Source: Thozetella sp. PMI_491
Taxonomy: Eukaryota; Ascomycota; Sordariomycetes; Chaetosphaeriales; Chaetosphaeriaceae
DNA length: 64,000 bases
Assembly: GCA_021432635.1 (NCBI GenBank)
Contig: MU270015.1
Span: forward strand, 2,517,757-2,581,756
Reading direction: 5' to 3'
Shown: piece after piece, positions 31,477-43,441 of the stretch
Layout: each line of letters starts with the position of its first letter
Position numbering within the stretch: position 1 is the first letter of the stretch
Position numbers and translations under genes: made by a program
Notes under the pieces: model-generated
Database searches by the model: none
What the model was told of the DNA's origin: nothing
Seen by the model: the letters and a program-made list of their open reading frames with translations, nothing else

Positions 31477-32965
31477 TTGCCTCATATTCTCCTTCAAATA
31501 CAGACAGAGAGCCCATATACTTTATCACGCCAGAGAATGAAAAAGAGCAACAAACAAGCGGCCAGGATGCGCATTGCCATCGCGGCAGAGATATTTCTCC
31601 CCAAACAGGACGGGGTCACGCTCGATTTGTCGAACCTCCTGCAGCATCTTAAGTCTCAAGGCCACCAAGCCATCGTTTTCGGCCCCGGATATAGCGTCAA
31701 ATCTGCTTGCGGCTTCCGAGTGCTTCGTTGTCCCGGCTTCCCGGTTGGGCTATATCCGGGCTTAAGATGCAGCATTGTGACACCTGATTTGGCCGCGGCG
31801 CTTGTAGCCTTCCGTCCCGATCTAGTCTATGTAATCGACCCATTCTTTATTGGCACTCAAATTCTCTGCTTTGCACGAGTATTCCTGCCGTCTGTGCCAG
31901 TCGTTGTTGGCTACAGCACCAACGTACCGTTCTACACCAGCGTGTTCGGATATCCGCATATCACCCCCATCGAGTGGCAATTTCTAAAGCTGCAACATGC
32001 AGCAGGTGCGGCGACCGTATGTCGATCGCCATCTACAGCATGTCAGCTTGCAAACTTGGGATGGGACGAAGACAAAATACGTGTATGGCCCGGGGGCGTG
32101 GATGGCATATTGTTTCACCCAGGCAAGCGAGACAGCAGACTAAGAGAGCTCTGGCTCCAAGGCGACATGAACAACGGCAGTGAAAAAGTTATCCTCGCAT
32201 ACGTGGGTCGCGTCTCTTGGGAGAAGAATCTCGAGGCTCTTCTGGAAGTTTACGAGAAGTTGGACAAGATGCGCTTTCACCTTGTCGTTGTCGGTGACGG
32301 CCCGGCAAAGCTGGAGTTTGCAAGCTTTCTAAACCCAAAAACAGTGACATTCACCGGGTGGCTTCGCGGCGAGGATCTTGCAATCGCATTTGCAAGTGCA
32401 GATGTTTTTGTGTTCCCTTCTGTGTCCGAAACCTTTGGCAACGTGGTTGTTGAGGCAATGGCAGCCGGGCTAGCTGTCGTTGCATTTGATACCGAAGGGA
32501 TCAAAGATTCCGTCGTGTCTGGGACTACCGGGTTCTTGGTACCTGCTGGGGCCACCGCTACGTTTTCCTCTAGCATCGAAGCCCTCGCTGATGACAAGGT
32601 CATGAGAGCCAGAATGGGAAGGGCTGGGAGGGAGAGAGTCAAGGGGTGGACTCTGGAGCGCTCCGTTCAGGAATGCGAGAGAATTCTCGTAATAGTAAGT
32701 AGTCTTTTATTCGGTGATGCTATAAGCGCCTAACAATATCGCCAAGATCTGCTGTACTAACAGAGGCAAGGTTGCTGAAGAGTTCAGCCACAGGAATCCC
32801 AGGTTGTCGTTACTAGACCGCTTGAACGCGGTTTTCTGGATTCTATTACTATCTGTATTCCATAATGTACTTGGTTTTGTTAGTGGGATGTGGCGAGCCG
32901 CTCGGTACGGCCAGATTCGAGCTAATCCCTCGCTTAGTCGCCCGAGAAGGAATATCAACAGTTAG
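31477..32965 (+). CDS. GT4 glycosyltransferase (SqdX/mannosyltransferase-like) with C-terminal TM
   Basis: Retaining nucleotide-sugar glycosyltransferase, GT-B fold, family 4. Exon 1 is 31477-32694. A second exon, 32771-32965, is reached through a 76-nt intron with a perfect TACTAAC branch site, giving about 470 residues. The N-terminal Rossmann half begins MRIAIAAEIFLPKQDGVT. The C-terminal half has AYVGRVSWEKNLEALLEVY, VVGDGPAKLEF and the donor-site motif SVSETFGNVVVEAMAAGLAVVAFD (E-x7-E). Exon 2 adds VAEEFSHRNP and a hydrophobic helix, AVFWILLLSVFHNVLGFVSG, that would anchor the enzyme to a membrane, followed by a basic tail. In-frame ATGs at 31477, 31537 and 31567 are possible; the fold itself starts at 31567. 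Bacterial relatives include the sulfoquinovosyl-diacylglycerol synthase SqdX and alpha-mannosyltransferases. The acceptor is unknown. Confidence 0.85.
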
Positions 32966-33272
32966 TTTACCAGGATAAATCGCTTGTGTCAACTAGAAGC
33001 GACAGGGGCATTTTAGAGAGTGCTGTCAAATCGGGTAATTTTATAGATACCATATATCTAGACGAACAAAGTGGGCACAGTAGTGTCTCATCATTGGGCT
33101 GATGCCGACTCGTAAGTCAGAAGTGTGCAGCCAAGGCCATTTTATGAGACTTGGAGGTCTACAAGTATCTATTTTATCATCCAGGCCACATATCTGTCAA
33201 GGCTTCAGGGTAGTACATCATCCTCTTGCACCTGACGTACATCACATGCCTTGTAGCTCAAACTCCGTGCAA
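32966..33272. other. Convergent intergenic spacer
   Basis: The 3' flanks of the GT4 and acyltransferase genes, AT-rich in the left half. Nothing else is seen. Confidence 0.5.
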
Positions 33273-34901
33273 TTAGACACCCACGAGTTCTCCAACCGAC
33301 ACACTCACATCCTTTCCTTCATCCCTCGCAATCGTCTCCAGAATCCCCAAGCACATCCTCTCCGCCTCTTTGACTTCCTCCTCCTTCATTGCGGCTCCAT
33401 CCGAATAAGCATTCTGAATCCTAATCCCATTCTCATGACCAATCAAGCACGTATTAAATGCAGTGCCCGTCGCATTTCCAGAGACGCCGAAAATCATGTC
33501 TGTAGCACCTTTGGGCAGGTGGAAGTAGGAGACGTTGGACCATATGCCACTCATCTCAGTGTACGGCGAGAGCGAGTTGATCTTTTTCAATGCGCCTTCC
33601 TCGCGCCGTGTATGCGCCCGCTTGTCTCCAGCCGGGAGCTCGAGGGTGTCGGGGGCGCGAAATTTAGAGCCATGAGGATCTATCGGGCCCTCCTTCGATA
33701 GGTGCAACAGCCTCATGAGGTTGTCGCCGTATGCACAGGCTTGGGGGTCAACCGACACGGTTGCATAGGATTTAGCCAGTGCCCAGAACTCTGTCTTGTC
33801 CGTCAACGCACCGGTTGACCACAAATAGGCCGTTGCATGTCCAGCCAGGCAGTATGGATCTCCCTTGTTCACATCGCGCAGATCTTTGATAGAGAAATCC
33901 CGTATCACCTGGTTACCCGCCCGTCGAGCAAACATGGCCCAGATAGTCACCGCCCAAGCTGTATGAAGTGTGGGGTTCAGCGTTGCGACACCATGTCTCT
34001 TGCCGACTTCTTTGAGCTTCAGCATCAAGTCAGCGGGAATATCGAGAATCGAAGATTTCCACGGGCTGTCAATCGTGGGCCGGGGAATCTTCTGCGGCCA
34101 GGGAGGAGCGTAGCCAATCCACTTGTGCGTAAAAGCAGGCAGCCGCGGAGGAAGCACCAGCTGGAAAATGGCAGAAAGTATAAAAAGAACTGATGGCCTT
34201 TCTTCTAATCCACTGTTCAAACCCGTTTTCTCGTACAGCTCGATGTCTTCCTTGGGCAGATGGGATATATCATCCGCGACCAGTGCCTGCGCTAGCTTGA
34301 CGGCCCCGCGGCCATCGGTGATAACATGGTCCATCGTCAGCGAGAAGTAGAGTCTACTTTGCTCGGCATCTGTAGAGGCGCGAAAGATGGTGACCCGCCA
34401 GAGAGGGTCCTGATCAAACGAGATCTTCGACTGGAACATCCGCAACGCCATGTCGTACACGACATCCCGTTCAGCCTTAGCGTCGTTTACATTGGCGACA
34501 TAGGTTTCATGCGCCAAAACCTGCTTCGGGTCCCAGGTGGAATAGCGGTACTGCAGCTTTGGACGCCCGCTGCGCTGGTCGGCGACCGTAGCGCTAAGTA
34601 GTGGCCAGTGCTGCTGAACCTCGACGAGTCTCGCGCTGAGATGCTCGACATCTAGGTCCTGCGCAGTCGGGAAGGTAAGCATTATGTTGATGGTCGATGG
34701 AGAGCCCACATTCCGGTTAGTAACAAGTGTGCGGGCCACGCTTGAGACTACAGTTCAGTTGATGGGTTAGCCGAAAGCTCTCGTTAACGATGCCTTTTCC
34801 AAACGATCTTGATACGATCCGGTGCACCTACTTGGCCATTCATACATGGTTTTGTGGTCGGTATTTGGACCAGAACCCGCGCCAGACTTATGCGAGGCCA
34901 T
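33273..34901 (-). CDS. Alcohol acetyltransferase (AATase/condensation-like superfamily)
   Basis: Acyl-CoA-dependent O-acyltransferase of the BAHD/condensation superfamily, closest to the fungal alcohol acetyltransferase (Atf1-type) group. The long exon 34747-33273 opens on a GTG with no ATG, which pointed to an upstream exon. Exon 1 at 34901-34832 (MASHKSGAGSGPNTDHK) joins through an 84-nt intron with a CGGCTAAC branch site, giving 514 residues. The active-site motif HxxxDG reads HVITDG in SLTMDHVITDGRGAVKLA at about residue 165. A second family element is the C-terminal SNVSYFHLPKGATDMIFGVSG region, analogous to the DFGWG part but not identical. There is no signal peptide. Substrate could be a small alcohol, sterol or a metabolite from a nearby pathway. 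The preceding gene converges with it. Confidence 0.82.
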
Positions 34902-36340
34902 GGTTTAGGGGTTGCTGGCGTAGCCACAATTGTTGCCGGAGGCACTGTCGAGATTAAGTTGGGGAAGAGGGCGATCGCGACGGGCGTGCGTAGGATAATA
35001 TGGCAGAACTTTTGCCCAGAGTATTAGTCTAGCGTAGGATTCGGCTACAGATAAGATGCTCTACTTGCAGAGTACAAGAATTGCAGGCTTTTGGGGTCGT
35101 GTGCACAGCAGGCGACATTAGCGTCTGACTGTATCCCAAAAGTACTGCAATTTGTCCTTCTCCACTGTAGCGCCCCGTGCTCTCTTACGCGTGTAAAGTG
35201 TACACACGCTTCGTATTCTGAGGAAATAGGTACTAGCGATCAAGTTGGGATAGTAAAATCGAAGACAGGCGTCACTGTCTAGAGAACTATGGGGAGGTTG
35301 CAGTCGAAATATGACCTTCTCTTTTTGACGACCGGCCATAGATAAAGGCTCGGTTCCCGGACCACGTTGCCAAGGTAGGCATGCATCAAATGCTGCTACC
35401 ACCCTAGTCAATGTAGCCCACTTTGGTGAATGGCCACCCACTCACCGTTACCGGGCCCCATGTCAATCTTAATTTTAAAAGTGCCGGACAGGGTCGAATC
35501 CGAAGCAAATCATAAGTTGACCTACATGCCAACGGACCTCCCTCAACGGACCACCCTCACATGCCAACGCGCCGACGCGTCTCCTCCCTACCCATTTGAT
35601 ACGAACCATCACTATATAAGATCCACCCGCCCAATCAATACAATAAGCAGCTGGTTAGAATCGCAATCTTTTTATTACTTAATAGCTTCTTACTTAAGCT
35701 TAGAGCTTTCCTCGGTAGTTCCCGATGTAGCAACGGTATACCGGGTTGTAAAACAAACTGTATATAAAATATTCGCCGGAGAGATGTTTATTTGAGATAG
35801 TAAAAACCTGTTATAGTATATTGTTAAAGTTTTAGCAGCAGAGAATTATATCGATATAGCTGCCGATAAGGAGGAGTCATTTAGTTGCGAATGTACTCTA
35901 GAGCTTCTACGGCAAGTTAATAATGGTGAGAGAACGGTTTAACCGAATCTTTTTATATTGGCTCAACGAGTTACTGTATAAAGAGCAGGTTGCACTAGTT
36001 TTACGTTTATAGGATAAAAATTAACCGAGTTGTGGCAGTTCTACTATATATGATATATATGACTAGGACGGAATTGAGGGTGGTCTGTTGCCGGGGGGAG
36101 GGGATCCGTTAGCATGTAGGTAGACTCATACTCTGGTCGTGGAAAACTTCTTAGCTTCCTGTCACTAATCAACAGAGGCAATGGCTTGGTGCCAGATGAA
36201 ATAGGCGATACAATACTAGCCTCTTTGGGGAGGCATTTATTCCGTACAGGACAAACACGCGAGCCATCTCTGAGCTTGATTGGCGACTGCACTCGCCTTC
36301 TTGTCTTCATGTAACAAAGGTTCCCTTATCCAAAACATAT
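34902..36340. other. Intergenic, 1.4 kb, with AT-rich block
   Basis: No gene could be supported. A TATATAAG box at 35613-35620 has no obvious gene following within 700 bases. From about 35640 to 36060 the sequence becomes strongly AT/TpA-rich, suggesting a decayed, possibly RIP-altered repeat. Confidence 0.5.
35640..36060. repeat. AT-rich block, possible decayed repeat
   Basis: About 420 bases are dense in TA steps (TATATAAAATATT, TATAGTATATTG, TATATATGATATATATGAC), with sharp edges against GC-balanced flanks. No terminal repeats or protein motif could be made out, so class is unknown. It could equally be plain AT-rich intergenic DNA. Confidence 0.35.
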
Positions 36341-37591
36341 GTGCTCATCCACACCCATCCCAATGTGGTGTTTTGGGTATCTACCGTCCTTCTTTTACTC
36401 ATTTCAGAATGTGCATGTATGGCCATTGATGCTGAGTTGTTGGGGGTTTGCCGTGGCGGCCGGGTACAAGATCCCATGTGGATCAGCCCGCTCCCCATCG
36501 GAGCAACGCTTCACATCTCCCGGCGTGGGTTTGCCCTTGAAGTGGACCACGGGTATGAATAGAGACAGTTCCTTGCATCCCTAGTATTAAGGCCTAGTAT
36601 CAGGGAAACGAGCTAAGACGCCACCGCAAGGATCGTGTCTGTCAAGTATCACAACGGCACCGTTTTGCCTGTCGCCCATATCAGCGGCTCGTCAGTATAC
36701 AGATCCCTGATGAAACGCTTCGCTGCCGACACAGAGAACCTCAGGTTTGACAGGAGTCGACCACCGCCTAGAGTGGACGAAAGGGACGTCTGGACGATGC
36801 CCATTTGGATCATATTTCACGCCAAGCGGTGGTTGAACAAATTCGTCTGGCTTCCCGCAACTCCGGAAACAAGGATCCTAGCCGACATGGTGACGCAGCT
36901 TCGACGTGAAGCGGAGGCTCATCTTAGGAAACCCATAAATGCAGCAGCCCTAAGCACACCCGATGCAGTCCGTCTCACATATCAGGAAGTTCAAGATGTC
37001 TTCGCATATCTTGGGCTCGAGGATCTTGTGTGGGATGAGTGGAACTCCAAAGCACTGCACTTGTACTCTTTTCTAGCCACCATGGCAGGCTACGGTCTAG
37101 GTTTGTGTGAATACTACACGCATGCTTACGAATGTGCGTTGGAAGAGCGCTTTATGCCGACTATGAGTCTCTTAAAGTTGGACTTCAATAGCTACGCGTT
37201 CGGCGGCGAACTAACGAGGGCGCAGACTGCGAGACAGAACTCTGTTGGTCGTTATTTTATAGACTTTGGGCTTGGGTTAGGCTCTCTATCTCACGAGGAG
37301 AAGTACTGGGAGCGCATCCGAATCCGCAACAAAGAGTTTGTCGGAAGAAACCGAGTTAACAAGCTTCTCCTGACTGGCACGCATGCCTCAGAACCCGAAT
37401 TCCTGGATGCAGTTCGAGACGCACTGTCGCCACTGCAAGTTGCTGTCGATGCTGTGAAGAAAGATGACGCGGCATCCATAGGTATGGCCGAGTTCGCCAA
37501 GTGGAGGCTAGAAGGTATGGCGCGTTGCTGGCTTCCGGATGGGTGCCTCACTCGACGAGGATTGGAGGAGCGCGCCATAAAAGATTTGTAA
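36341..37591 (+). CDS. Unknown fungal protein with N-terminal signal/anchor
   Basis: Function not recognised. Two exons, 36341-36552 and 36631-37591 (78-nt intron, in phase), give 390 residues. The N-terminus MLIHTHPNVVFWVSTVLLLLISECACMA looks like a signal peptide or anchor. The next stretch, up to the splice junction, is beta-rich, ends in FALEVDHG and continues as IVSVKYHNGTVLPVAHISG. The pattern of a hydrophobic strand, a short turn and YHNG..LPVAHISG recalls the start of actin-like/Hsp70-like ATPase proteins of unknown role found in ascomycetes; LLKLDFNSYAFGGEL later is compatible. That link is tentative. Conserved-looking positions include NKFVWLPATPETRILADMV and GYGLGLCEYY. No TM is seen after the N-terminus. 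The SDR gene follows on the same strand, with 279 bp between the genes. Confidence 0.6.
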
Positions 37592-37792
37592 AATCGTTGG
37601 ATATCAATTACGCATGAAGCAGTCGGCTTAAGGTCATTTCCTGCCGTTTCCCGCCAAGTGTTGCTGAATAATGTCGGGAATAGGTAGGCTACTGCATCCC
37701 GGAGATCGAGTTAAGCTGATGCATCGGAGACCGGCCTGTGGCTTCTGCTAATTCCGATAAGCGACAGATCAGCATCAAGACAGCCTACTCTG

Positions 37793-37799
37793 TATAAAA
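37793..37799 (+). promoter_or_regulatory. TATA box of SDR gene
   Basis: TATAAAA lies 78 nt upstream of the SDR start codon. A second TATAAAT at 37834-37840 is only 31 nt upstream and is less likely to be used. Confidence 0.5.
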
Positions 37800-37870
37800 T
37801 CCATAGCCATGTCTATCAAATCCCATCAGCCAGTATAAATTTTCTTCTTTGAAGCCATATTATAACACCA

Positions 37871-38764
37871 ATGGCGCAAACGTATTTGATCACGGGAGCC
37901 TCAACAGGCTTTGGGGCCCTCGCCGCCCGCGCACTCGCCAAGCAGGGCCACGCTGTATTCGCGGGCATGTACTCGCACGACGGGGATACAACGCAATATG
38001 AAGCCGATCTCGCTAAGTTTGCGAACGAGCATAAAGTCAATCTTCACGCCGTCCCGCTCGATCTCTTGGACCAGGTGTCCGTCGACGCAGCAGTCAATCA
38101 TGTCCGAGGCATCGCGGGCCGAATCGACGCCATTATACACAATGCAGGCCACATGAGCTGGGGCCCATCGGAGAGTTTCACGCCTGAGCAGCTACTCCGA
38201 CTCTATGACATCAACGTAGTTGGCTGCCAGCGACTGAACCAGGCTGTTCTGCCCTCGATGCGAGAAGCCCGCGCCGGGCACCTAATCTGGATAGCCAGCA
38301 GTTCGACCTACGGCGCCAAATCACCTATGCTTGGGCCGTACTTCGCGGCAAAAGCAGCCCAGGATGTCCTGGCGCAGTCTTACGCGCACGAGCTCACAGC
38401 TTGGGGCATTGAGACAACAATAGTCAGCCCAGGGATCTTCCCCAAGGGCACAAATCATTTCGTGGACGCGGCCTCGCCAGGCATGCCGGATATAGCAAGG
38501 CAGTACGATGAAGGTCCGACAAAGGGTATGGGAGAGCAGACGATGGAGGGCTCACTGGCTCTGCCTCCGCCAGATGCCGATCCACAAGTCGTCGCCGATG
38601 CCTTGGTTGAGCTAGCTGCCATTCCAAGGGGGAAGAAGCCCTTTAGGATGTTCCCAGACCCAGCCATGGATGGTGGGGATGTTGGCGCTTTAGTGGTGGA
38701 CAACAACAAGGTCAACGCGTTTCGGCGATGTGGTTTGATGAAATACCTGAACGTCGCTATCTAG
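37871..38764 (+). CDS. Short-chain dehydrogenase/reductase
   Basis: NAD(P)-dependent classical SDR of 297 residues in one exon. The cofactor motif TGxxxGxG reads TGASTGFG at 8-15. The NAG-type motif reads IIHNAGHMSWG at about 90. The catalytic serine lies in IWIASSSTYG, and the tyrosine/lysine pair is Y157-x3-K161 in GPYFAAKAAQD. The post-catalytic SPGIFPKGTNHF is usual. The C-terminus, with PDADPQVVADALVELAAIPRG and FRMFPDPAMDGG, matches the fungal SDRs often annotated as oxidoreductases acting on ketone or hydroxyl substrates. No signal peptide. It converges with a GMC oxidoreductase, with 285 bp between stop codons, so the two might modify related substrates. That is inference from position only. 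Confidence 0.92.
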   Translation: MAQTYLITGASTGFGALAARALAKQGHAVFAGMYSHDGDTTQYEADLAKFANEHKVNLHAVPLDLLDQVSVDAAVNHVRGIAGRIDAIIHNAGHMSWGPSESFTPEQLLRLYDINVVGCQRLNQAVLPSMREARAGHLIWIASSSTYGAKSPMLGPYFAAKAAQDVLAQSYAHELTAWGIETTIVSPGIFPKGTNHFVDAASPGMPDIARQYDEGPTKGMGEQTMEGSLALPPPDADPQVVADALVELAAIPRGKKPFRMFPDPAMDGGDVGALVVDNNKVNAFRRCGLMKYLNVAI

Positions 38765-39049
38765 ATTGTGCGTGATAGTGATCTGTATCGGCGCCCTATG
38801 TCTGCTTTATGGCGCGAGTCCTACGTATTTGCTAACAAAAGCTTGAAACATGGTCGTATGTAAGAAGTTCTAGGAATAATCATATCGGAAATAAAACAAT
38901 ATGCCTGCGTGATGAAGCATGGAACTGGCTTAATACTAAGTGTAAATTAATTCGTGCGAGCAATATTGCATTGGTATATCGCATTGTGCTCGTCCGCATA
39001 GGTGCGCTCCGTATATATTTCAAACTATCACCTGAAAATGCGAGAATAT

Positions 39050-41150
39050 CTATCCTCTGGCAGAGTACCCCAGCTCTCTCAGGATGATGTCCGCTCCTTT
39101 CTCACCAATAGCCATAGCCGTGTTATTAGTGTTGGCAGCGACATTTTCGGGTGCGATGCTCAAGTCGACTACCTTCAGGCCCTGCACTCCGTAAACGTTG
39201 AGTGCGCAATCGACACAGCCTATTTTCTCTCGCGGCGCCATTTTGACCGTCCCAAGAGAGTGCCAGGTAGTCTCGATGTGTTCCCTGAGGAATTTCTCAA
39301 TCGCGATGTCGTCTTCCGCCGAGTACTCAATGTCGGTGATTGGGCCGATGAAAGGCCCTTCCCATAGAGCCGCCTTGGAATTTGCTGAGAAGACAGGGTG
39401 GCCGCTAGGCACTTCTCCTCGGTAGAGCTTGGTACGCCGGACAATTTCGCGGCCTTTTTTATACGCCCAGACCTGCTTCTTTAGGTCGATATCATTGGCG
39501 TCGGTGAAGAAACCAACGTCAAAATCGATTTCATCCGTTATCTCAGGGCCTGTGATGTGCATCCTACCCCGCGAGTACGGGTATGCTGTGTAATCGGCAA
39601 AGCTAACATACTGGCCGCGAGGTACGGCCGTCGGATCGCCAGTATACCTAATCTAATCAGTGGAGTCATTCTGATTGATGGAATATTAAAGAGTCTCACA
39701 TCGCAAGGAGAGCGATAAGCATCAAGGGCCGGTTTGGGTTATCCTTGTAGTCGCGGTCCCAGGCCGCCTGGAATTCAGGGCCAAGGGAAGCGACCTCTGT
39801 CTCCCTTAGACGGATTTTACCAGCTGCATCGATACTGTTCCAGCTCAAGATATCTGAGTTAGTGGCGATTGCTTGTTCCCGGTTCAAATTGCCGTTAAAC
39901 AGTGCGTCGATAGTCTCATGGGGCGCCAGGTTTGTTTTGTATGGGATCATAACTAGGTTATGATCCTGGTAGTTCTCCCCGACACCGGGCAAGTCTACAA
40001 CGACAGGAATTCCTGCATTCGCAAGAACCTTAGGTGAACCGATACCAGATCTCTCAAGTACCGCCGGTGTGCTACACGTGCCACAGGAGACCACGACGAG
40101 CTTGCGCGCTCGCACTGTCTGCTTGGCACTCGAGTTCAGCTCTGTCTGAAGCACGAAATCCGGGTTCGCCACAAACTCGACACCAGTCGCGTGAGTGCCG
40201 TCGAAGAGAACGCGCAAAACCTTGGTCTCAACTAGCACATGTAGGTTCGGATGTTTTCCATCTTGTAAACGGGGATGTAGATAGGTGGTAGCGGCGTCCT
40301 GGCGGTATCCGTCCAGCGACACAGTGCGAGGCCAGGCGCGCGAGACACCATTGTTGGAATCAAGGTCATTGAGGTCTCTGATCTCTGGGTATCCAACTTC
40401 GGCAGCCGCGGCTATGAAGTCGTCTTCAATCTTAGTGACACGATACCTGCCACTGGAGACCTGAACAGGTACATCAAAGCCATGAGATGCCGCAATGCCG
40501 GTTCCATGGTAGGATTCAAGCTGAAAGAAACGTCAACACACAGATGAACTAGTGAAAGGCATATAAGCATGGACCGTTATCTCAACCTTCTTGAGAAATG
40601 GCCTCATATCGTCGGCACTCCAGCCCGAGGTCTTCCAGCTGTCGAAGTCGCTTGCTTGCGCACGGTTGTACCTAACAGGCGAGTTAATTACACCAACTGC
40701 GCGATACTGAGAGTGGCAGAAGCGGCCCGGGTTATGCTGACATGGTAAAGTTTACCGACGATCCCCCGCCAAGCATACCACCGGTTTGTACCGCGAGTGA
40801 GCGGCCGGCAAGCTGAGCGGCCTTGTTTCCTTTGTACACAATCACATCTTTGCTGTTCGAAGCCAGGTGCTCTAGGAACAGGGCGGGATGGATTACATTA
40901 TCTAGGTTGTAATTATTCATTCCACCTTCAATGACCAGAATGGACAGTTCTGGGTCAGTTTCGGCAAGGCGCCCGGCCACAATACAACCGCCAACACCCC
41001 CTGTGACATGAAATATGTGAGTATATTTCGACGTAACACCAATATGTGTTGTGTTCCCGGCAGAGCTCCAAGGTTGGTTGGTCACTTACCTCCTGCAACA
41101 ATCACATCCACCTCAGTGACATGCTCCGGGAGTGTTTTGTAGAGCCCCAT
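39050..41150 (-). CDS. GMC oxidoreductase (alcohol oxidase-like)
   Basis: FAD-dependent oxidase/dehydrogenase of the glucose-methanol-choline family, 607 residues. Five exons (41150-41090, 41000-40742, 40671-40587, 40520-39700, 39647-39050), with introns of 89, 70, 66 and 52 nt, all keep phase. The FAD Rossmann motif, split by intron 1, reads DVIVAGGGVGGCIVAGRLAE and continues to LVIEGG. The GMC signature 1 is MLGGGSSVNFTMYNRA, joined across intron 2, whose donor is a rare GTCAGC. Signature 2 is GTCSTPAVLERSGIG. The C-terminal catalytic pair lies in TTWHSLGTVKM (His) and NTNNTAMAIGEKGAD (Asn). This is the methanol/alcohol oxidase-like branch by the NFTMYNRAQASDFD and PYSRGRMHITGPE regions. 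There is no signal peptide. The C-terminus SARG is not a clear peroxisomal signal, unlike alcohol oxidase ARF ends. Confidence 0.9.
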
Positions 41151-43441
41151 CGTCTGCTCAAGTCATTGATAATATCAGCTTTCATTCCCCTGAAGCAACA
41201 CAAAGAGCAGACATGGAATCCACGGAGCCTTCTATGCGGCGGTAATCATTGGACTTGGAAGTGTTTGACTCACACAGTGGTTCTAGTCTGGTTGTCAGGA
41301 ACTGCTTCAATGGTGTATTATAAAACAGGACTTCGGGTCAGAGAACAAGAAGCTACTACAGATGAAGTCCTCAGTGCGATGGGCAAGTAGCCGAATATAG
41401 ATATGCACAATGTCATCGCCACAGTCATTATCTTATCCTACACTTCGGGTCGTGTGTGCATTGGTACAGTCTTAGTGCCAAACAGCAGCGTGGCCTTTTC
41501 TGTAATTTAGCGTCCAGTACCGTCATTGTATGAGCTAAGAGGGGAAGCGAGCATGCAGGTCTTGCCAACGGCGGGAAGTATGCAGATGAATGATGTGGCA
41601 TCAGGGTAGGCGCGCCACAGTTGGGGTGGGTTAACGCGCCGAGTCTCGATTTGGTATTTGTTAATATTCCTAATCAGGAATATACTGAAAAGAATTATTC
41701 CCTGCAAGACATTCGGAGGGTGTCCGGTTGGGCCCCTCGCTCGCCACAGATCCCATTTTGGGTATTCGGAGCGACCACAAGAAGCGTTGGCCAGTCGCTT
41801 ATTCAGACCACAGAAATGCATAGAATGCATTGAGGTCAGAATACCACATTTAGTAAAAGTTATTAAAAGAAACGGAAAAAGACGAGGGGCTTGACAAATT
41901 AGAGGGCAGATAGTCAAAATCTATTTCATATTGAACATGCTCTAGTAGTAATCCCTTCAACGGCAGGACCTGTGTAGCCAGTAGACAAACATACCGGATA
42001 TAGCCTAGCTAACATCGGAGGGATTTCTGCTTTTATGTAGACTAAGAAAGTTGCAATTCACCATATAAACTGTGTTTTAACATGACACACGATGCACAGA
42101 GAATTCTTTAGAGGCGGCGTGAGTCATATTAGCGAATATACTAGGTTATGTACACACTCTCCACTGCGAGTAGGTGGTCCTAAGGATTGACCAGTATCTA
42201 GAAGATCTTTATACCGTTATTTGTCTCAAGTATCCAGACTATAGCTTGTTAGGCTGGTCGACATAACTACCCAGAGACAACATGCTGCTATTTAGGGGTA
42301 CGAGCAATAGGTTAGTGGGGCCGTAGATAGTCTTTAAAGCACCAAGGAACAACTCTTACTGTTGTACTGTGAGCCCCATAGGCCCTCGACTGCATGAGAC
42401 AGTCGCATCCAACTTCTTCGCCATACACCCTGAATATTTGTTTGAATACTTATCAAGTCAAGAAAGGCGCGATTGACCCTGCTGCGGTACTTTTCGCCTC
42501 GTCCGAAGGAGTCCTTCGCTTCAAGCGCGTAGTCACACCTTCGGTCCAACTCTCAGGCGCATACGTATTTCCTTCCAGGTCGGTCTAGCAGCCCTATTGA
42601 TTGTTTCGACCTACGTGTTGATCTCGAGAGTTATTCTAGGGAACTTACAACACGGCAAACAAAGACAAGGCTGCCGCACAGTATGGCCGCGCTGATGATT
42701 CAAACGCAAACAGCTGCGTCGATGGAAACCGCATCGTCCGAAGAAGCGGTTTCTTCAACGATATCGGACGTCACTGGTAGCGTGCGAGCTGCACTATAGG
42801 GTAGTAGCCACTTTTTGTTGTACTAACGTGCATCACGGCAGTCTCAGACGAAGATCACCCCTAGTTGGATGTGGCTGAAAGGATATAGATGATCGTATCT
42901 GAATTCATAGATCGGATTGAGTATCAGGGGCATGCACACACGTATTTATACATACCCTCATCTAAACTCCAAGATAGCATATGAATATCTCGTGGGAGGG
43001 ACTAGATAACGTCTTCCAATAGTGTGGTGCGATAAGCTGCAGAGTCGCACACATTCCAGTATTGGTATCCAATTGGGATATAATGAGAGAGCCAAAAACA
43101 AAAACCAATTCTAGATTTAGAAGGTAAGTCTGTTATCAGATACACAATTGATATAATATTAACTAGCTTCTTCGTCAAACGTGCCTGAATCCCAAAGTAC
43201 CTCAATAATACACGGGTTCGGTTAGTGCTTGGCGATTTGATTCCTTCGGTCCTTACGACGAAACCATTTCAAAAGTGACAAGATGTCCTAACCAAACAGA
43301 TGCCTCCAACGAGGCTCCTCGAATGTCTCCCTTTGAGGTGGATGTGTACTGTGTGCGACCAATGTAACTGCCGGAAGAGTTGTCCCTGTCACTGTCGACT
43401 CAAAGAGCCGAGTGGGTATGGATCTTGGTTCGCAAGCTGTA
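41151..43441. other. Intergenic, 2.3 kb, no gene supported
   Basis: The upstream region of the GMC gene, then AT-leaning sequence down to the GH43 3' flank. Overlapping frames at 41507-41917 on both strands show no motif. A 39-codon ATG frame at about 42679-42798 is too short to support. No repeats stand out. Confidence 0.45.

Noticed and set aside
41507-41917. Minus-strand frame of 136 codons with cysteines.
   Set aside because: Plus-strand frames are open in parallel and no protein family resembles it.
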